DNA of 64,000 nucleotides from Ceratotherium simum simum (taxonomy: Eukaryota; Chordata; Mammalia; Perissodactyla; Rhinocerotidae): assembly GCF_000283155.1 (NCBI RefSeq), contig NW_004454290.1, positions 894,381 to 958,380 on the forward strand. Direction: 5' to 3'. The position numbers were made by a program, and so were the translations under genes. Positions 35,330 through 48,530 of the stretch are shown here, in pieces (position 1 is the stretch's first letter; each line of letters starts with the position of its first letter). The notes beneath the pieces were generated by a model. The model was not told the DNA's origin. It ran no database searches and was given only the letters and a program-made list of their open reading frames with translations.

Positions 35330-36010
35330 GGTGTGGGGTTGTCTTTCTGTTCTCCTCCTAGCCATCTCATCTAGAGCGCCCTGTGGTCAGGCCTTTCCCC
35401 ACATGCCTCTGACTCCATGCGCTCAGCTCCAGGCTACCCTGAACATACCTGGCCCTCCACTTCATCCTCCTCCTTCATTTTGTTAATTCTTATTCACCTC
35501 CAGGTCTCTCTCTCACTTTCTCCAAAATTATTTTCAAATCCCCCAGCCCAAGTCCTGGTTACATGCTCCTACTGCTCATTCCCATCACACCCAGGACTTC
35601 CCATACAGCAACACTATGCAAAGAAGTGCACTGGCTCTGGCACCCCACACAAGCTAAAATCCCCACCCCACCAACTTGTGTGACCTTGGACAAGTCTCTT
35701 AACTTCCTGAAGGCCAATAGTACCCACTCTATGTGGGTGGTGTGAAAATAAAGAGTTTACGCATTTAAAGCACTAAGCAAAGTAACTGAAAGATAGAAAG
35801 CACTCAGCCAACACTATCCGTTATTATCAATCTCAACCGCATTATCACTATCATATTGTTTCATGAGGCCTAATGTCTTATCTGCCTTATTCACAGGAAT
35901 ATAAACTCTGTAGGGGCAGAAATTGAAACTATCTTGTTTAAAAACAAAAGAAAAAAATCACTGCAGGGACTGGAATATAGTAAGATTTCAACACACATTT
36001 GTTAAATATG
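35330..36010 (+). repeat. L2 and MIR pieces
   Basis: 35330-35600 reads as weak forward L2. 35640-35830 is MIR (ACTTGTGTGACCTTGGACAAGTCTCTTAACTTCC). 35870-36010 is an L2 3' end (ATATAAACTCTGTAGGGGCAG, GACTGGAATATAGTAAG). Confidence 0.6.
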
Positions 36011-37530
36011 TGATTCTCATGTACCACATGTAAAAAATAATTCCAAACCCAAATCACCAAGACCCTCCACCACCCCACCACCCTAAAAATCAGATAAACA
36101 TTCATGCTAAACATGTCTATCTAGATGTATAATGAAAAATTCAAACTCAACATATCCTAAACCAGTGATTATCTTAGGCCTTTAAGTACCTTCTCATCCT
36201 GACTCCCCTTTTACTGTTAATGGAACCACAATTCTCCCAATGACCTAGGCTCCAAATCTCACAGTCTTCTCCAATTCTTCCCTCTTCCTTGACCTCTACA
36301 TCTAGTCAATGTCATTCATACTGACAATACAAGTGACAAAGCTGAGTCAGGGGTGATGGCAGGGATGATGGCAGTCAGGTGAGGTTGTGATAAAAAAATA
36401 AAAATGATTACCAAAAAAAAAAAAAAAGATCAGCATACATGACACTAAATTAACCTTTAAACATCAATGGGAAGCCTGTCTGAAGGGATTATCCTTGTGC
36501 TAAATTGCAGAAGGGTGCCTCAAGACAAGAACAGAGGGATCAGAATGATGATTTTGGTATTTATATCCCAACATTTATATTAATAATTTATTAATGAATT
36601 TTTAATGATAATAATCTATCTTACCATTTGCTGGTTATGAAAAGGAACTCCAGGCTTTTCCTTCATTCTGGAGAGTCTATTTTTGAATTTAATAGTGACA
36701 AGTAGCACAGTTGGGTAGATTTCTGCAGCACCAAATGGTCCTTTGATTTCTAAGGTTTTCTGTATAATCAGAAACTTTCCAATTTACTCTTGTTCCTTCT
36801 CTATTTCTCGTTTACCAAAGTAGATGAAAGAAAACTACAAAATAATGGAAAGAGTTAAGGCAGCTGGCGGTAAGCCGGAAGAGTGGCCGTAGCTGGGACA
36901 TCAGGTGGGCAGGAAGAGGGGGAGGAGGGATAGAAAAGGCAGAGGATTATTTTGATATTATCAGGCTTAGCTGAGGTTCAGGGGTGATTGAATTGGCTCT
37001 GGGAAATGGAGTGATGTGTGTGTATGTGAGACATAAAAGTTGTGTTTCTGACACCATGTGGCCAGGATGTTTTTTCCATAAAGGAACATGCCCTATCATC
37101 ACAGGATGAAGGTGCCCCACGAACCAGGAGCCTCATAAGTCAGTTGGGTCTGATGTTTGTTGGTTCATAACGTCAAGGGAATGACATACAGCTTCACTCT
37201 GGTTTTCAATTAAATCTCAAAACATATGCCTCCAAGGAGGCAAATGATGCCCCTCCACCAAGCCGCAACTTCAATAAAACTGTGGTGTCCAAATATCAGC
37301 TGTAGCTTTTTTTCCTATGTATTGATTGCTAAGAGCAGCTGTATTTATCTCCATTCCCATGCTTGATTTTAGTCTATCGTCAAACCCACTACATTTAGCT
37401 TCCCTCCTTTGTCCTTTATTTAAAGAAAACACAGTATCCTTCTTAAGAAAATCTGGCTAATGACTGTCATACATATGAGACTGACAAGGTTTTCATAGCA
37501 ACTTCTGGCCTGGGTGACCAGCCATCTCTG
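36010..37530. other. Unassigned intergenic DNA
   Basis: Contains an A-run at 36413-36427. No gene or nameable repeat. Confidence 0.35.
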
Positions 37531-37539
37531 AGCCACTGA

Positions 37540-37745
37540 CCTGGGTGCTTACAAGTGTTATTTCAATTAATATTCCTGACAACCAGGCAAAGTAAGTACT
37601 ATTATTATCTTCATTTTATGGATGAGGAAATACAGGCTTAGAGGTATTATGTGAATTGCGCAAGATCGCACAGCTAATGAGTGGTAGAAATAGGGTTTGA
37701 ACTCAGCCCTGTGAAGCCAGAGCATAAGCTCTTAAAGATTACAAA
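37540..37745 (-). repeat. MIR SINE
   Basis: TATTATCTTCATTTTATGGATGAGGAAATACAGGCTTAGAGG and GATCGCACAGCTAATGAGTGG: clear reverse MIR. Confidence 0.8.
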
Positions 37746-37989
37746 ACACTGCCCCCTGGTGGCAACATGAAGAAGTACAATTCTGTACCCAACAGGATAA
37801 AAACCAACATAGATCAGCAAACAGAAGCACAGGAGGTAAATATAGAGCATGTGTCTTGCTAAAGAGGCCCCTATTTTGGGCTGTTTGTCCAACTCCGCTA
37901 CCTACAGCCTTCCCTACTCAGTCTCGCTATCTGGCTCTTCTTTAAGAAGTTCTTTTCCTAATTTCCTTCTTTTACTCTCAGGATAGCTG

Positions 37990-40900
37990 AATGCAAAACA
38001 GAACACAGGGCCACTCTGCTTAGTTCATTAAATTATGTGGCAGCCCAAGCAAAAACAGCCACTCAAGGACATGTCCTCCGAGCCCCATAATCACAAGGTC
38101 ACCACTATAACTGGACTGGAGGTTGCAAAGCACTACCCAGATCCCCCAACCCCACAACCAAAGCCCTCACTCCCCCAGCTCCCAGGACATTGGCTGCTGA
38201 CAGCTGAGTTTGTCTCCTGGGATAGCTCAAGGCTGAAGGATGCTGCGTTGCCCAAGGTTACATCACTCTGCAGAGAGGTTCAAGTCCCAGCCCTTCACCT
38301 CAGTTAGGGACAAATGGAGGCCACCACAGCTCTAGAGTACCCAGCGCGACTGGCTGTGGCCCCCATTACAACTGCACTGCAGTTCAACTTCTCCCTCTGC
38401 CCAAACTGCTTCCCTCTCTACTTTCAAGCGTTCCAGAGAGCACCCTCCAGTAAACCTCCCACAGGCAAAGCTCAGAGTCTGTTTCTTGGGGAACCAACCT
38501 GAGGCAATGCTCGACTCTTAACTTCAGTCCTGTTCACAAATACCGTCACTTTAAATAAAGTGCAGGAGTGCAATGTAAAGACATATACCAGAAAAGCACA
38601 TGGATATTAATTTCCGAAACATACCAGAAGGTAAAAATATTACATGAACTGGAAGTCTATGAATCAGTCTTCACATGCTGCTAGAAGTATGTGTTCACTT
38701 CACATTTCATAACGTTGCAATTGCCATCATGCCACTTAAATTCCTTGCCCTTCAGCTTTTTAAATCTCTAAATAAAAGAGTTTAATTAGATGTTTTCTAT
38801 GGCCACTTTACACCAAGTCCAAAACTTTCCCTTAAATCCCTATAGTGAAAATTCTTACTATCTTTTCTACAAGGTTGTGGTTGAAGGTTATTTGTTTGTT
38901 TTTACTCTGAGCTGTTCATCTACTGCTCTGACATGGTGATTAGGGACACAGTCTTCTTGTCAGTGTCAGCATCAGACATGTGAGAAAGGCACGGTTCAAT
39001 CCTAGGAAACCACTGGGACAGTAATTTTTGATCCCTCTTTAGGGTAAAATTCTCTTTTAAGTTGATGCTTAAAAAACTTACTCTAATTAACCACATAGGC
39101 ATGAAGTGTCTCGGTCTCAAAGACTCAAACTCAAATGGCTCCTGGGATCCCTTGTCTTAGCTAACTTCCTAGTGACTTGTCCCTTTTGGTTTCTTCTTCA
39201 AATGGAAACATGAGAATGAATAAAGACACAGGCTGTCAGCTGGAAAGATGAATCCCTGTTAAATGAGAAACCTCAACCCCAATGTGAAACTTACAGAACT
39301 TGGCTTGTGTGGTCTTAAGGAAAGGTTGAAATTAGCAAGGTGGCAAGAAATAATTAATAAATGATAAAGTAACTTAAATAATACAGCTAGAAAAAAGAAT
39401 GATGAGATAAAGGATAAATTTTCTATATTCAGCCATTCTTGATCTCACAAGTATGGAGATCAGAAAAGCTTTCCTTCAATCAGATTCATACCATGTGTGG
39501 CTTTATGACCCCTGAAAAAAGCAGGGCAGAGTCAGTCCACAGTGACACACTTGTCATGGTGTGCCCTGGTGGGCTCTGTCTTTCCTTTTTCGTATTATAG
39601 GCTGGATCCCTTTCCACTACTCCCATAGAGGAAGGGGAGGAGGAATGCCTGGTATCCCTACAGATCCACAAGTTATAAGACCATCATATATGCTTGAGGG
39701 TGGACGTGTCACTGATGACAATGATTAAATCACACACTCATAAAATGCAATCATTACATGTATCTTCATTATCTTTGTATTTTGAGCAATCTGTAAGAGA
39801 GCATGAATCAAGGCAACCAGCTGGTTATTTGAAAAGTAACTTAGGAGGCTGAAATGTAAAGGAGGTGCTAGCAAATGATGTGTGCGTGTGTGTATGTGTG
39901 TGAGTGTGTGTGTGTTCATCAAAATGTCAATGATTGCCAAAGCAAAAGAAGTGGCTTTGTGCCCCCTCCCACTGTAAAGGTCCTCTGTAGGACCTATGTC
40001 ACCTATAAAAACGCTCTATCATGAAGGGGCTTCAAGGGCACAGAGGACACACAGAATAGAAAGTGAATGGTGTCCCTGAAATTATGCAATGTAACAGAGG
40101 CAGAGGCAGCAAAAGAGGGTGATCTGTATAAAGACACACACACCCTAAAGATAGCCCTATTTCTAGTGTTCAAACTAATGAAGGAAATGATTAAAGTGAA
40201 ATTCTTTGGTTAGTCTGGATCTAATAGTGAATTAAAGATTCTTGAAAAAAGAGAGCAAACAATTATAACCCAGCGATCCACTTCCCGACGTTTACATTAG
40301 GAAACAAAGATGTGAACTCAGTTTAAATAGATGGCTATTCATCCTAACACAATTTTAACAGTAAAATATGAAAATATTATCTGAACATGCAAAACTAAGA
40401 GACTAGCCACCAAACTGGTATTGAAGAAGAATATGACACAGGACATGGTTCACCATATTGCATTATCTGAAAACAGTAAGTTCCTACATAATACATTCAA
40501 GTCCTAAATTTCATAAATATATATCCAGCAGGAGTTTGTAACAGCAGATTACAGTTTTACCCCTAACTAGGCATAGGTTAAACTCAGAAAACATGCCCCA
40601 CAATTACACAGATTAGAGACTGGCTCCCATTCTCTGCCCACTTCACACTATCAGACTGAAGCAGGCTGAAGGTCCAGTCTTCTGGGGAAGGAGGAGAACA
40701 TGGTGAAGGGTCAGGAGGGGTGGGGAGCACCGCCAAGAACCTGAGAGGGAGAGGATGAATCCTCATATCCCAGTATTCTCCAGGCCCAACCACAACCCTA
40801 AATATAGGAACAATTATGGAATCCATGTTCAGATTGAGAAACTAGGTGCGAAGAGGATAGGTAACCTAACCAAGGTTACAAAAATATAGTGAGGAGTTGG

Positions 40901-41640
40901 AATTTGATCCCAGGTAATTTTTCTCCAGAGCCTAAAATCTTAACCAAATACCAATCTGCTTTTGCATAAATAAAATACTAGAAAGTCATTTACACACACA
41001 CACACACACACACACAGGCATCCCTCCATGACATTTACAAATGGAAAAAAATATTAGTGATGGTATATATAATTCCACAAAGTCTAGCATGTTATTTCAA
41101 TTCCCCTCCCTGGCTATATAATATTAAAAGGCATCTGAATTTCCTGAGAGTCAGTGGAATGACATAGCCAGACACATTAAATTCTGGGGGGAAAAAAACT
41201 GAATTTAATATTTGCTGCAGATTACCTAGAAATATGTAAGTTGATAATATTGATAAGTGGATTTGTAGCTGCTTTAAAAGGTGCACCTCTAGAGCTTTGA
41301 TGTGTGAATAGAATTCGGCTTGGAAGAACAATCTGGAGAGGCGTGCCACAGGATTCTGTTCTGAACAAGCTTTTTATCATTCACTCAGATAGAGGCATAG
41401 AAAACACTTACAAGATTGGTTGAAAACACAAAGATGGAATGGAAAGCTTTTATATATTGGTGGGCATAATAGATATCTCAAATAACTAAAAGGACCAGAA
41501 AAAATATGCACCAAAAATTTGTAAAGTTAATTTTCATAAAATCAAGTTATAGAACATAGAAATAAAACATCAAATGTGGAAGTGCATGTTTGACAGGGAA
41601 CAACTATATTAATAGTAATTCTCATATTTCCATATGAAAT
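37990..41640. other. Unassigned intergenic DNA with microsatellites
   Basis: About 38030-38520 looks like an old interspersed repeat that I cannot name. (TG)n-type runs lie at 39879-39915 and (AC)n at 40992-41016; 40840-40960 resembles MIR. No exon was recognised. Confidence 0.35.
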
Positions 41641-42760
41641 AAAAAAGAAATAATAAATCAGTTTCAAGTGGATTGAAAACTTAAATCAGACAAAACCATA
41701 AAACTTTTAGAAGGAAACATACAGCAACAGTTTCACGATAGTGGAGTAGTGAAGGATACAGAATGAAAATCGTGACAGAAAATATTGATAAATCAAATTA
41801 CATTAAAATTGTGACCTTCGGGTTGATTAAAAAATATCAGAGAAAGTAGAAAGATCAAGCCAAAAATTTGGAGAAGACATATGTAGGCCCATACAACTGG
41901 CAAAGGATTAGTATCCAGAATATTCAAAGAAGTCCTATAAATCTATAAGAAAAAGACAAACGACCCAACAGATAAATGAGCGAAAGACTTGAGCAGTACT
42001 TTACACATGAAAAAACACAAATGGCAAACTAATATATTAAAAGCTGCTTAAACTCATCAGTGGTAATCAAGGAATGAAATTTTAAACCACAATTAGATGT
42101 CATTTCACAATCCTAGAGAAGCAAATATTAAAGTATGACAAATCCAAATATTGGTGAAGACGTGCATAAATAGAAAATCTTATTCACTGCTGGCAGAAGT
42201 ATGAGGAGGTACAACTTGTTTGGAACATAATGTGGCATTATCTGTTAATTTTGAAGATACACATATCCTATGACACAGTACTCCTTTTCCTAGAGAAACT
42301 TTTTAGCAGCACTGTTTATTAAAGCAAAAAAAAAAAAGTGATCAATTGTAAAATGGACAAATAAATTATGGTATATTCACGTAGTGGAATATTATACAAC
42401 TGTGAAAATGAACCACAGTTACAAGAATAACATGAATGAATCTCAGCAAGTTGCAGAAGAATATACATGATATGATTCCATTTATTTAAAATATAAAATG
42501 TGCAAATTAAATAATATATTGTTTATTGATACAAAACAAAAGAAAAGCAGAGGGATAAAAACCTACAAAATTCAGGATACTAGCTTCTTCAGGGGAGTGG
42601 GAAGTGGATAGGACTGGCGGGGCACACCAGGGCTTCAGAAATAATGATAATATCCTATTTCATAAATTTTGTCTTATGCACATAGGTATCTGTTGTGCTG
42701 TCATGCCTCTGCATCTTAAACATGTGCTTATAAATATTATTTTATCTATGTAGTATTAAA
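41640..42760 (+). repeat. L1 3' fragment
   Basis: Old forward L1: TGGATTGAAAACTTAAATCAGAC, AAAGGATTAGTATCCAGAATATTC, ATTATGGTATATTCACGTAGTGGAATATTATACAACTG, GGGGAGTGGGAAGTGG. Confidence 0.75.
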
Positions 42761-44330
42761 CAATTTTAAGAAATCACATGTTCTCAGTGAGTTTTTTTTT
42801 AAGTACTGGTAACTTGGCACACTGTGGTGTTCTTTTACAACTATTTCTAAAGGTTTACATTTTTAAAATAATTTTTCCCAAACTGAGGATTCTGTTCTAC
42901 CGTTTTGCTTTGTATGTCTAATTTATTTTCAGCCGGTTATTCTTGTTCTAGGCTGCTTATGCTGGCAAAAAAGGTAAAGCAACCTGAATATCAAAAAATA
43001 TATATTTTATTATTTCTTTCATCAAGCTCAGTTCTTTTCCTCGTTGTTACAAAAGCAATTTAAATCATCACTGAAAAATCAGAAAATGTCGCCAAACAAA
43101 AGTAGAAAAAAAGCAACACTCCTAACCCTACCACCCAGAGAGACAAGCATTCCCGACATTTCTGTGAAAATCCTTCAGACCATTTTCGTTGCTGGCTCTA
43201 TGGTAATATAATTACGGAAAGAGTTGTTATCTTGTTATATATGTTTTATAATCTACCATAATTTACTTAGTCAATCTAAGTCAAAGAGCAAGAAACTCTG
43301 AATCTGCCGTCTTTCTCTTTTCCTCTGTGCCTAAGGGATTTTTTAAATAATTCAATAGTCTCCCCAAGGCAGGAACAAAAAAATAGAGCTTGGATGGAGA
43401 AGAGTTTTCATTATGTCAACACCAGTCAGTTGGTGGTGGCTGCATGAGCTCTGTTTCCAGACATTTTGTGAGAATTCAGCTCAGCTGTGAATTCTGCATG
43501 TGCCCAGGGCTCAGGAAGAGGGAGGCAGGGTAAGAGCCCTCAGGTCCAGCATCTGCCACTTCACCCTACAGGGCCTCTGTTCACATGAGCACCCTGTGTT
43601 ATCTCTATTGTCCCAGCCAAGTGCTCTGAACGGTGTTTATTATATTCTGCACCTGTTTTTGTCTTCCTCCTTTATGGCCTGTGTTGAAAGGTACTTCATT
43701 TATTCTGTCTGATATCGAAAGTGTATGTAACTTGAGATCATTAAGGTACCACACTTGCCTTGAAGTGGAAAGACCTACCCTTAAAATAGCATAATAGATG
43801 CCTGGAAATCTGTAACGGCTAGAAGCATCTAAAATTTTAATAACTTAATTGGAAATATTGTACAGCATATACCATCAAGAATTCCCTGAGAAGGAGGTAA
43901 GAAAGTTGAAAAGAAAAACATCGCAGCCTCGATTTATACTTTATACGGATGACTACAGATGTTCATTTTCAAGTCAAGGCTATCATGGTGATAGAAGGGG
44001 ACCAAATTTAGAAGAAATTGCAGAGAGTATGGAATTGCACTAGGGTCTCATATGTTAAATTTCAATAACACTTGAGACATCACATCACACCTGTCCGTTT
44101 TATAAAATCTCCCGTTACCATAAACCAGATTGTAATTTGTCTTGGTAGAGTAGGTCTGGACTCTAAAAAGGCTCTGCTACCAAAGGAAAGGATGCTGGTT
44201 CCTGATACACTATAAGTTTTCTTTTGAATCTAATGTATAACTCAGATGCTATCCAACCACAATGTTACTGCGCACTGAAAAGATCCTCCTTTAACTAGTT
44301 ACCCAGGCCTTCTCGTTTGAGCTTTAAGAG
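42760..44330. other. Unassigned intergenic DNA
   Basis: Nothing I can name apart from short AT-rich runs. Confidence 0.35.
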
Positions 44331-44334
44331 AGGC

Positions 44335-44570
44335 AACCTAGTGTACTGGAAAGGGCAGGGACTTTTTCTTAACACATCTTCAAATCCTGGTTCTTGCATT
44401 CACCAGCTATTAGCCTTGGACATGTTACTTAGCCTCTATGAGTCTCATCTGTAAAATAAAGATACAATGTCTACTTTGCAGGAATGCTGTGAGGAGACAT
44501 AGGATGATGTGTCAATATCGCCTAGCACAGTGGGTAGCTCACAGTATGAGCTTAATAAATGTTGGTTGTC
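44335..44570 (+). repeat. MIR SINE
   Basis: GCAACCTAGTGTACTGGAAAGGGC, CATTCACCAGCTATTAGCCTTGGACATGTTACTTAGCC, CTTAATAAATGTTGG: a nearly complete forward MIR. Confidence 0.85.
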
Positions 44571-44701
44571 CCATGTATACCAAGGGAATCATAATCCAGG
44601 ATTTAATAAATAAATTGCCATTTATTTTCACTTAAAAATTTTTTATGGATTTTGATGGTACTTATCCCACAATCTCTTTTCCCAGCTTTACGAGACATTC
44701 T

Positions 44702-44981
44702 AAAACAATTGCTTCGGGCTGGCCCGGTGGTGCAAGCGGTTAAGTGCGCACGCTCTGCTTCAGCGGCCCAGGGTTTGCAGGTTCGGATCTCAGGCACGCA
44801 CCGATGCACTGCTTATAACGCCATGCTGTGGCAGCATCCCATACAAAGTAGAGGAAGATGGGCACGGATGCTAGCTCAGGGCCAATCTTCCTCGGCAAAA
44901 AAGAGGAGGATCGGCATGGGACATTAGCTCAGGGCTGAACTTCCTCACCAAAAAAAATAATAATAATAAAATAATTGCTTC
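44702..44981 (+). mobile_element. ERE SINE with TSD
   Basis: Starts GGGCTGGCCCGGTGGTGCAAGCGGTTAAGTGCGC, tail ends (ATA)n. Flanks AAAACAATTGCTTC (44702-44715) and AAAATAATTGCTTC (44968-44981) differ at one base. Confidence 0.95.
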
Positions 44982-45900
44982 ATAAGGCAGCAATAACTTT
45001 GTAATGCTCCCAACTTTTCATAATTTCTGTGGCCTACTAGCTCTCCCATGAAGTATGATCACAGCCAGAACAGCAAGCGGTACTCTCAGGCAGACCCACC
45101 ATGGTGACAGAGTGCTGCTCACTACAGAGTCAGAGCTGGAACCAGCCAAGAAGACGCATGTAACTATTCGTAGGTGTTAGCAGCCATCAGAGCAGAGGTA
45201 TATGTAAACTGGCTGCTTCAAAGCTTACAAGTGACTTTCGTCTTCTGGAGGGGCTGTGAGGGACTGCATTGACCTTTAGTGACAAAAAAAAAAAAAAAAA
45301 GGTGCTCCCTTCATCCTTAAATCTCTTTTCTGCTTGTAATTTGGGTGATTTCCTAGACATTGGGTTGCTCTGGGATTGAGGCAACTCCAAGACACAGAAA
45401 ATCTGGAATTGCAAGAAAGCCCTTAGGCATCTCTTTCACTCTACAAGAGAATGAATCCTTGAACTGCAGGATACAGAAAAGTCAGAATTCTCCCCAGATC
45501 TTAGGCCAACCCTAAGTCCTGTAACTGTGTAACCTCTGAGACCTGGCATTCCTTAAGGGCTACTGTGCCAGTAGTTTAGATTCTCAGGCACCCATCCTAA
45601 TGAAGCCCTTTATACTTTATAAACCCTTTCACATACATACTTTATGTAATTTTAATAACCAAATGAGGTAAGTAATATTTTCCAAAACTCCCTAAGTGAG
45701 AAAACAGAGGCTTCTAATTCCAAGGTGAATTCTTTTCCACTGGACCATAGTTACATCATCCCACTCCTTATTCATTCCAGTCCCCTCACCTTCTCGGCTG
45801 CAATGCAGAACCACCATCATAAGGAAACTCTCACCACACATATACACACACAACTTCACAGCCACAGCAAACCTGTTTAGAGTTATGATAAGTATAGAGA
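44982..45900. other. Unassigned intergenic DNA
   Basis: An A-run lies at 45284-45300. No gene or nameable repeat. Confidence 0.35.
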
Positions 45901-45934
45901 GACAGCTCAATTGATTACACAAGAGGCAACACAA

Positions 45935-46115
45935 GGGAGAGTGGACTTTGGAACCAGAATGCCTGGGTTCAAATCCTTGTTTCCCCACTTAGCTGAATAA
46001 CATTGGGCAAGTCACTTATCTGCAAAATAGAGATAACAGTAGTACTTGAGGATCACAGAAATTAATGCATATAAAGCACTTAGATTAGTGCTTGTTATAT
46101 GGCACGAACTCTAAG
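45935..46115 (+). repeat. MIR SINE
   Basis: GACTTTGGAACCAGAATGCCTGGGTTCAAATCC, AACATTGGGCAAGTCACTTATC, GATAACAGTAGTACTTG: forward MIR, just downstream of the orphan pyrin exon in its transcription direction. Confidence 0.85.
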
Positions 46116-46252
46116 TGTTACCTCACATCACTAAATTGGAAAATCAATTTTGTAACTCAAGAATTGCAGGCACTACAACCACTCAGCCACGAAATAGAAA
46201 TAAAAGAGATACCCACTCCATTCTGAGGTAATGTTTCATTCCCAAGAGGTAC

Positions 46253-46508
46253 CTCCTTCATTTTTCTTATTTTGTAGGTCTTCAGACAATTTATGAAAAT
46301 ATACTTCAAAACTCTCTATGGTATAGTTCAGAGCTGAGGCAGAATAAGAATTTTCTATCAGAACTTCAGCTACCTTAAGCCTAGCGGCTATTGCTAGCTC
46401 ACATTTGCAGATCTTCCACACACACGATAATAACTTAAATTTCTTAAACTCATCGGCACAGATATCCAAGTCCTTTTGAAATAGAATTTTCTCACATTCA
46501 ACCTCCAT
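46253..46508 (-). CDS. Orphan AIM2-like pyrin-domain exon
   Basis: An open frame of 85 codons plus one base, MEVECEKILFQKDLDI..., with pyrin features: DEFKKFKLL (helix 2), RLKVAEVLIEN, ALNYTIESFE and HKLSEDLQNKKNE, which parallel DEELGRFKFLL, ANLMIQN and LAKTLQEEKEK of the AIM2 PYD in this window. The 5' flank is also similar (GTTGATCC...GTGAG ATG against GCTGATCC...GTGAG ATG), with an AG just upstream at the acceptor place. The donor GGAG|GTACCT follows in phase 1, as in AIM2. Without splicing it runs to 90 residues, stopping at 46236. There are five Cys residues, unusual for a PYD. No HIN exon was seen downstream before AIM2. It may be a POP-like gene, an alternative AIM2 exon or a relic. 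Its identity as PYD-derived is likely; expression is unknown. Confidence 0.7.
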
Positions 46509-46569
46509 CTCACCACAGAGAGGATCAACCTCTAAGAGACACCCAATCTACAGATTATATGCCCAACTT

Positions 46570-46980
46570 TCTTTTTACTGGATGCCTATGGTATGCCAGG
46601 CACTGTGCTGGCCCTGCGACATACAATAGAAAACTAGACAGAAACAGCCCCTTACCTCATAGAGCTTAAAATCTAGAGTTGTGTGTGCTCTCCAATATGG
46701 TTGCCACTAACCATATATGGCTATCTAAATTTAAAATTAATTAAAATTAAATAAAAGTAAAAATGTCTTTCCCTCACTCACACTAGCCACATTTCAAGTG
46801 TTTGGCAGTCACATGTGCCTAGTGGCTCCTGTATTGGACAGCATAGATATAGAATATTTCCAGCTTTGTGAAAAGTTCTATCTGACGGTGCTGATCTAGA
46901 AAAAGATAATAGTAAATAAATAGGTAATGAGAATAATGTGTGAAAAATGCCGTGATGGATAAACCCAGGATGCTAAGAAA
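46570..46980 (-). repeat. L2 fragment split by a hAT element
   Basis: Reverse L2 (GTATGCCAGGCACTGTGCTGG, CTTACCTCATAGAGCTTAAAATCTAG, then GATAATAGTAAATAAATAGG) opened by the element at 46678-46893. Confidence 0.7.
46678..46893. mobile_element. hAT-type MITE
   Basis: Palindromic-type element: CTCTCCAATATGGTTGCCACTAACCATATATGGC ... CACTAGCCACATTTCAAGTG ... GTATTGGACAGCATAG ... AGTTCTATCTGACGGTGCTG. Flanks ATCTAGAG and ATCTAGAA match at 7 of 8 bases, as expected for hAT. No transposase. Confidence 0.75.
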
Positions 46981-47044
46981 AAATCCCTAACTCAGACTTG
47001 ATAGGAGACAGGATTCCAGAACTCTTCCTAGATATAGTGACATC

Positions 47045-47230
47045 TAACTGAGACTTGTCTATTTGATTAACAAACATCTACCATGTACCATGTGCTGGGG
47101 ATGGAGGCGACAGTACTATAAACAGAGGCTGTTCCTCACGGAACCTCAGTGGAGGAAGATGATCAATAACCAGACACACTCCCAAGATCATTTCTGTTTG
47201 TGACAAATGTTATGCAGGAAAAAAAAAAAC
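47045..47230 (-). repeat. L2 fragment
   Basis: AACAAACATCTACCATGTACCATGTGCTGGGG and GTTCCTCACGGAACC follow the reverse L2 end pattern. Confidence 0.6.
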
Positions 47231-48530
47231 AGGATGATGAGGAGAGGACATTTCATGATGCTGGCAAGTGAGGACCCAGCTGAGTTTGAGAATCTTAAAT
47301 ATATAGTGGCACCAGCTTCACGGTTGTGTGATTTTTTCCATCAGTGCTCAGTACCCCAGAGTAAGTTCAAAAAAGGCAGACAGTTGGGGTCTTGCACCAA
47401 AAGGATGGTTGAACAATAGAATTAAGGATAACGGGAAGAGTTATTGAAGTTCTGGACCACGGAATCCAAGTTTAATAGAAAAAGCAGGGAAGAAGGTGGG
47501 GAAAACACACTCTGAGAAAACAGGTCAGAAACTGCAGATGTGGGTGAGGCAGAAGGAGACAACGTCCAGGGAGAATGGGATGACAGAATTGGAAGGATAG
47601 TCAGAGAAACAGATAAGATATGTATGGTCAGAGAGGAAAATGTTTAAATTTTATTGTTCAGAGAAAAAAACTTCCTGAGACTGGCCACAGGACCAGGTGG
47701 ATACCATGGACTAGAGGTGAAAGGTGATGTAGGTGAAATACTTAGGATCTGAGACTCTGACTCATCTCTATCATGTATAACTCAGGACCACAATCCACAG
47801 GGTTGTCTAGACCTGCTGTATTTCTTTTCCTCTCAAAGACTATTCCACATATCATGTTACTCTGTGTCTGATTCTGGGAACCACTTGTCTCTTTTCAAAT
47901 CACCTGCTTGAATCGAGAGCAGGAGCACAACCACACCTGCCTGGTACGCTGCTGTCTGCTCAGATTAGCAACCAAGCACCCACATTTCCTCCCTGGAACG
48001 TGCTACACTGACTTTCGTTGGCAAAGGGCTTCTTACAGCTCTGGGCTCCTCCCACATTCCCCAGAAAAGCCAGAGTATCACTTCATCTCAGCCTTCAGGC
48101 CTGCCTATGCTGAATGTAGAATTCTAATCTGGCAGCAGGGAAGCCCAACTCTAGAAACAAGATCACGTTGAACCAAGGGAAACTGATTGAAGCAGCAACA
48201 AGGAAGCACCCTGGCCTCAAGTTATCTTCCCATCAGTGTTTACACTCGCACATTGGCCTTAATAATTGCCTTCTTGGGGCTTAAAAACTGAGAGCAGAAT
48301 GTAATTCTTACTCCTAGTCCTAACCTTTCATTTTAGCTTCTACCATGGAAATTGCTTATGATTCAGCCAGGGCTCCACGGTCTGCAATCAAACTAGGTAC
48401 CCTTACAGCATGCCCACAATAGGTAAAAAGTGAACTGGTAGATAAAACCTAGCAAAACTCAGCATGCATCACTATAGGTAGACTCTTCGCAGAACATAGA
48501 GTGTCTTTTCTCTACCTTACAATGTCTGAC
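47230..48530. other. Unassigned intergenic DNA
   Basis: No gene or repeat that I can name. Confidence 0.35.
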
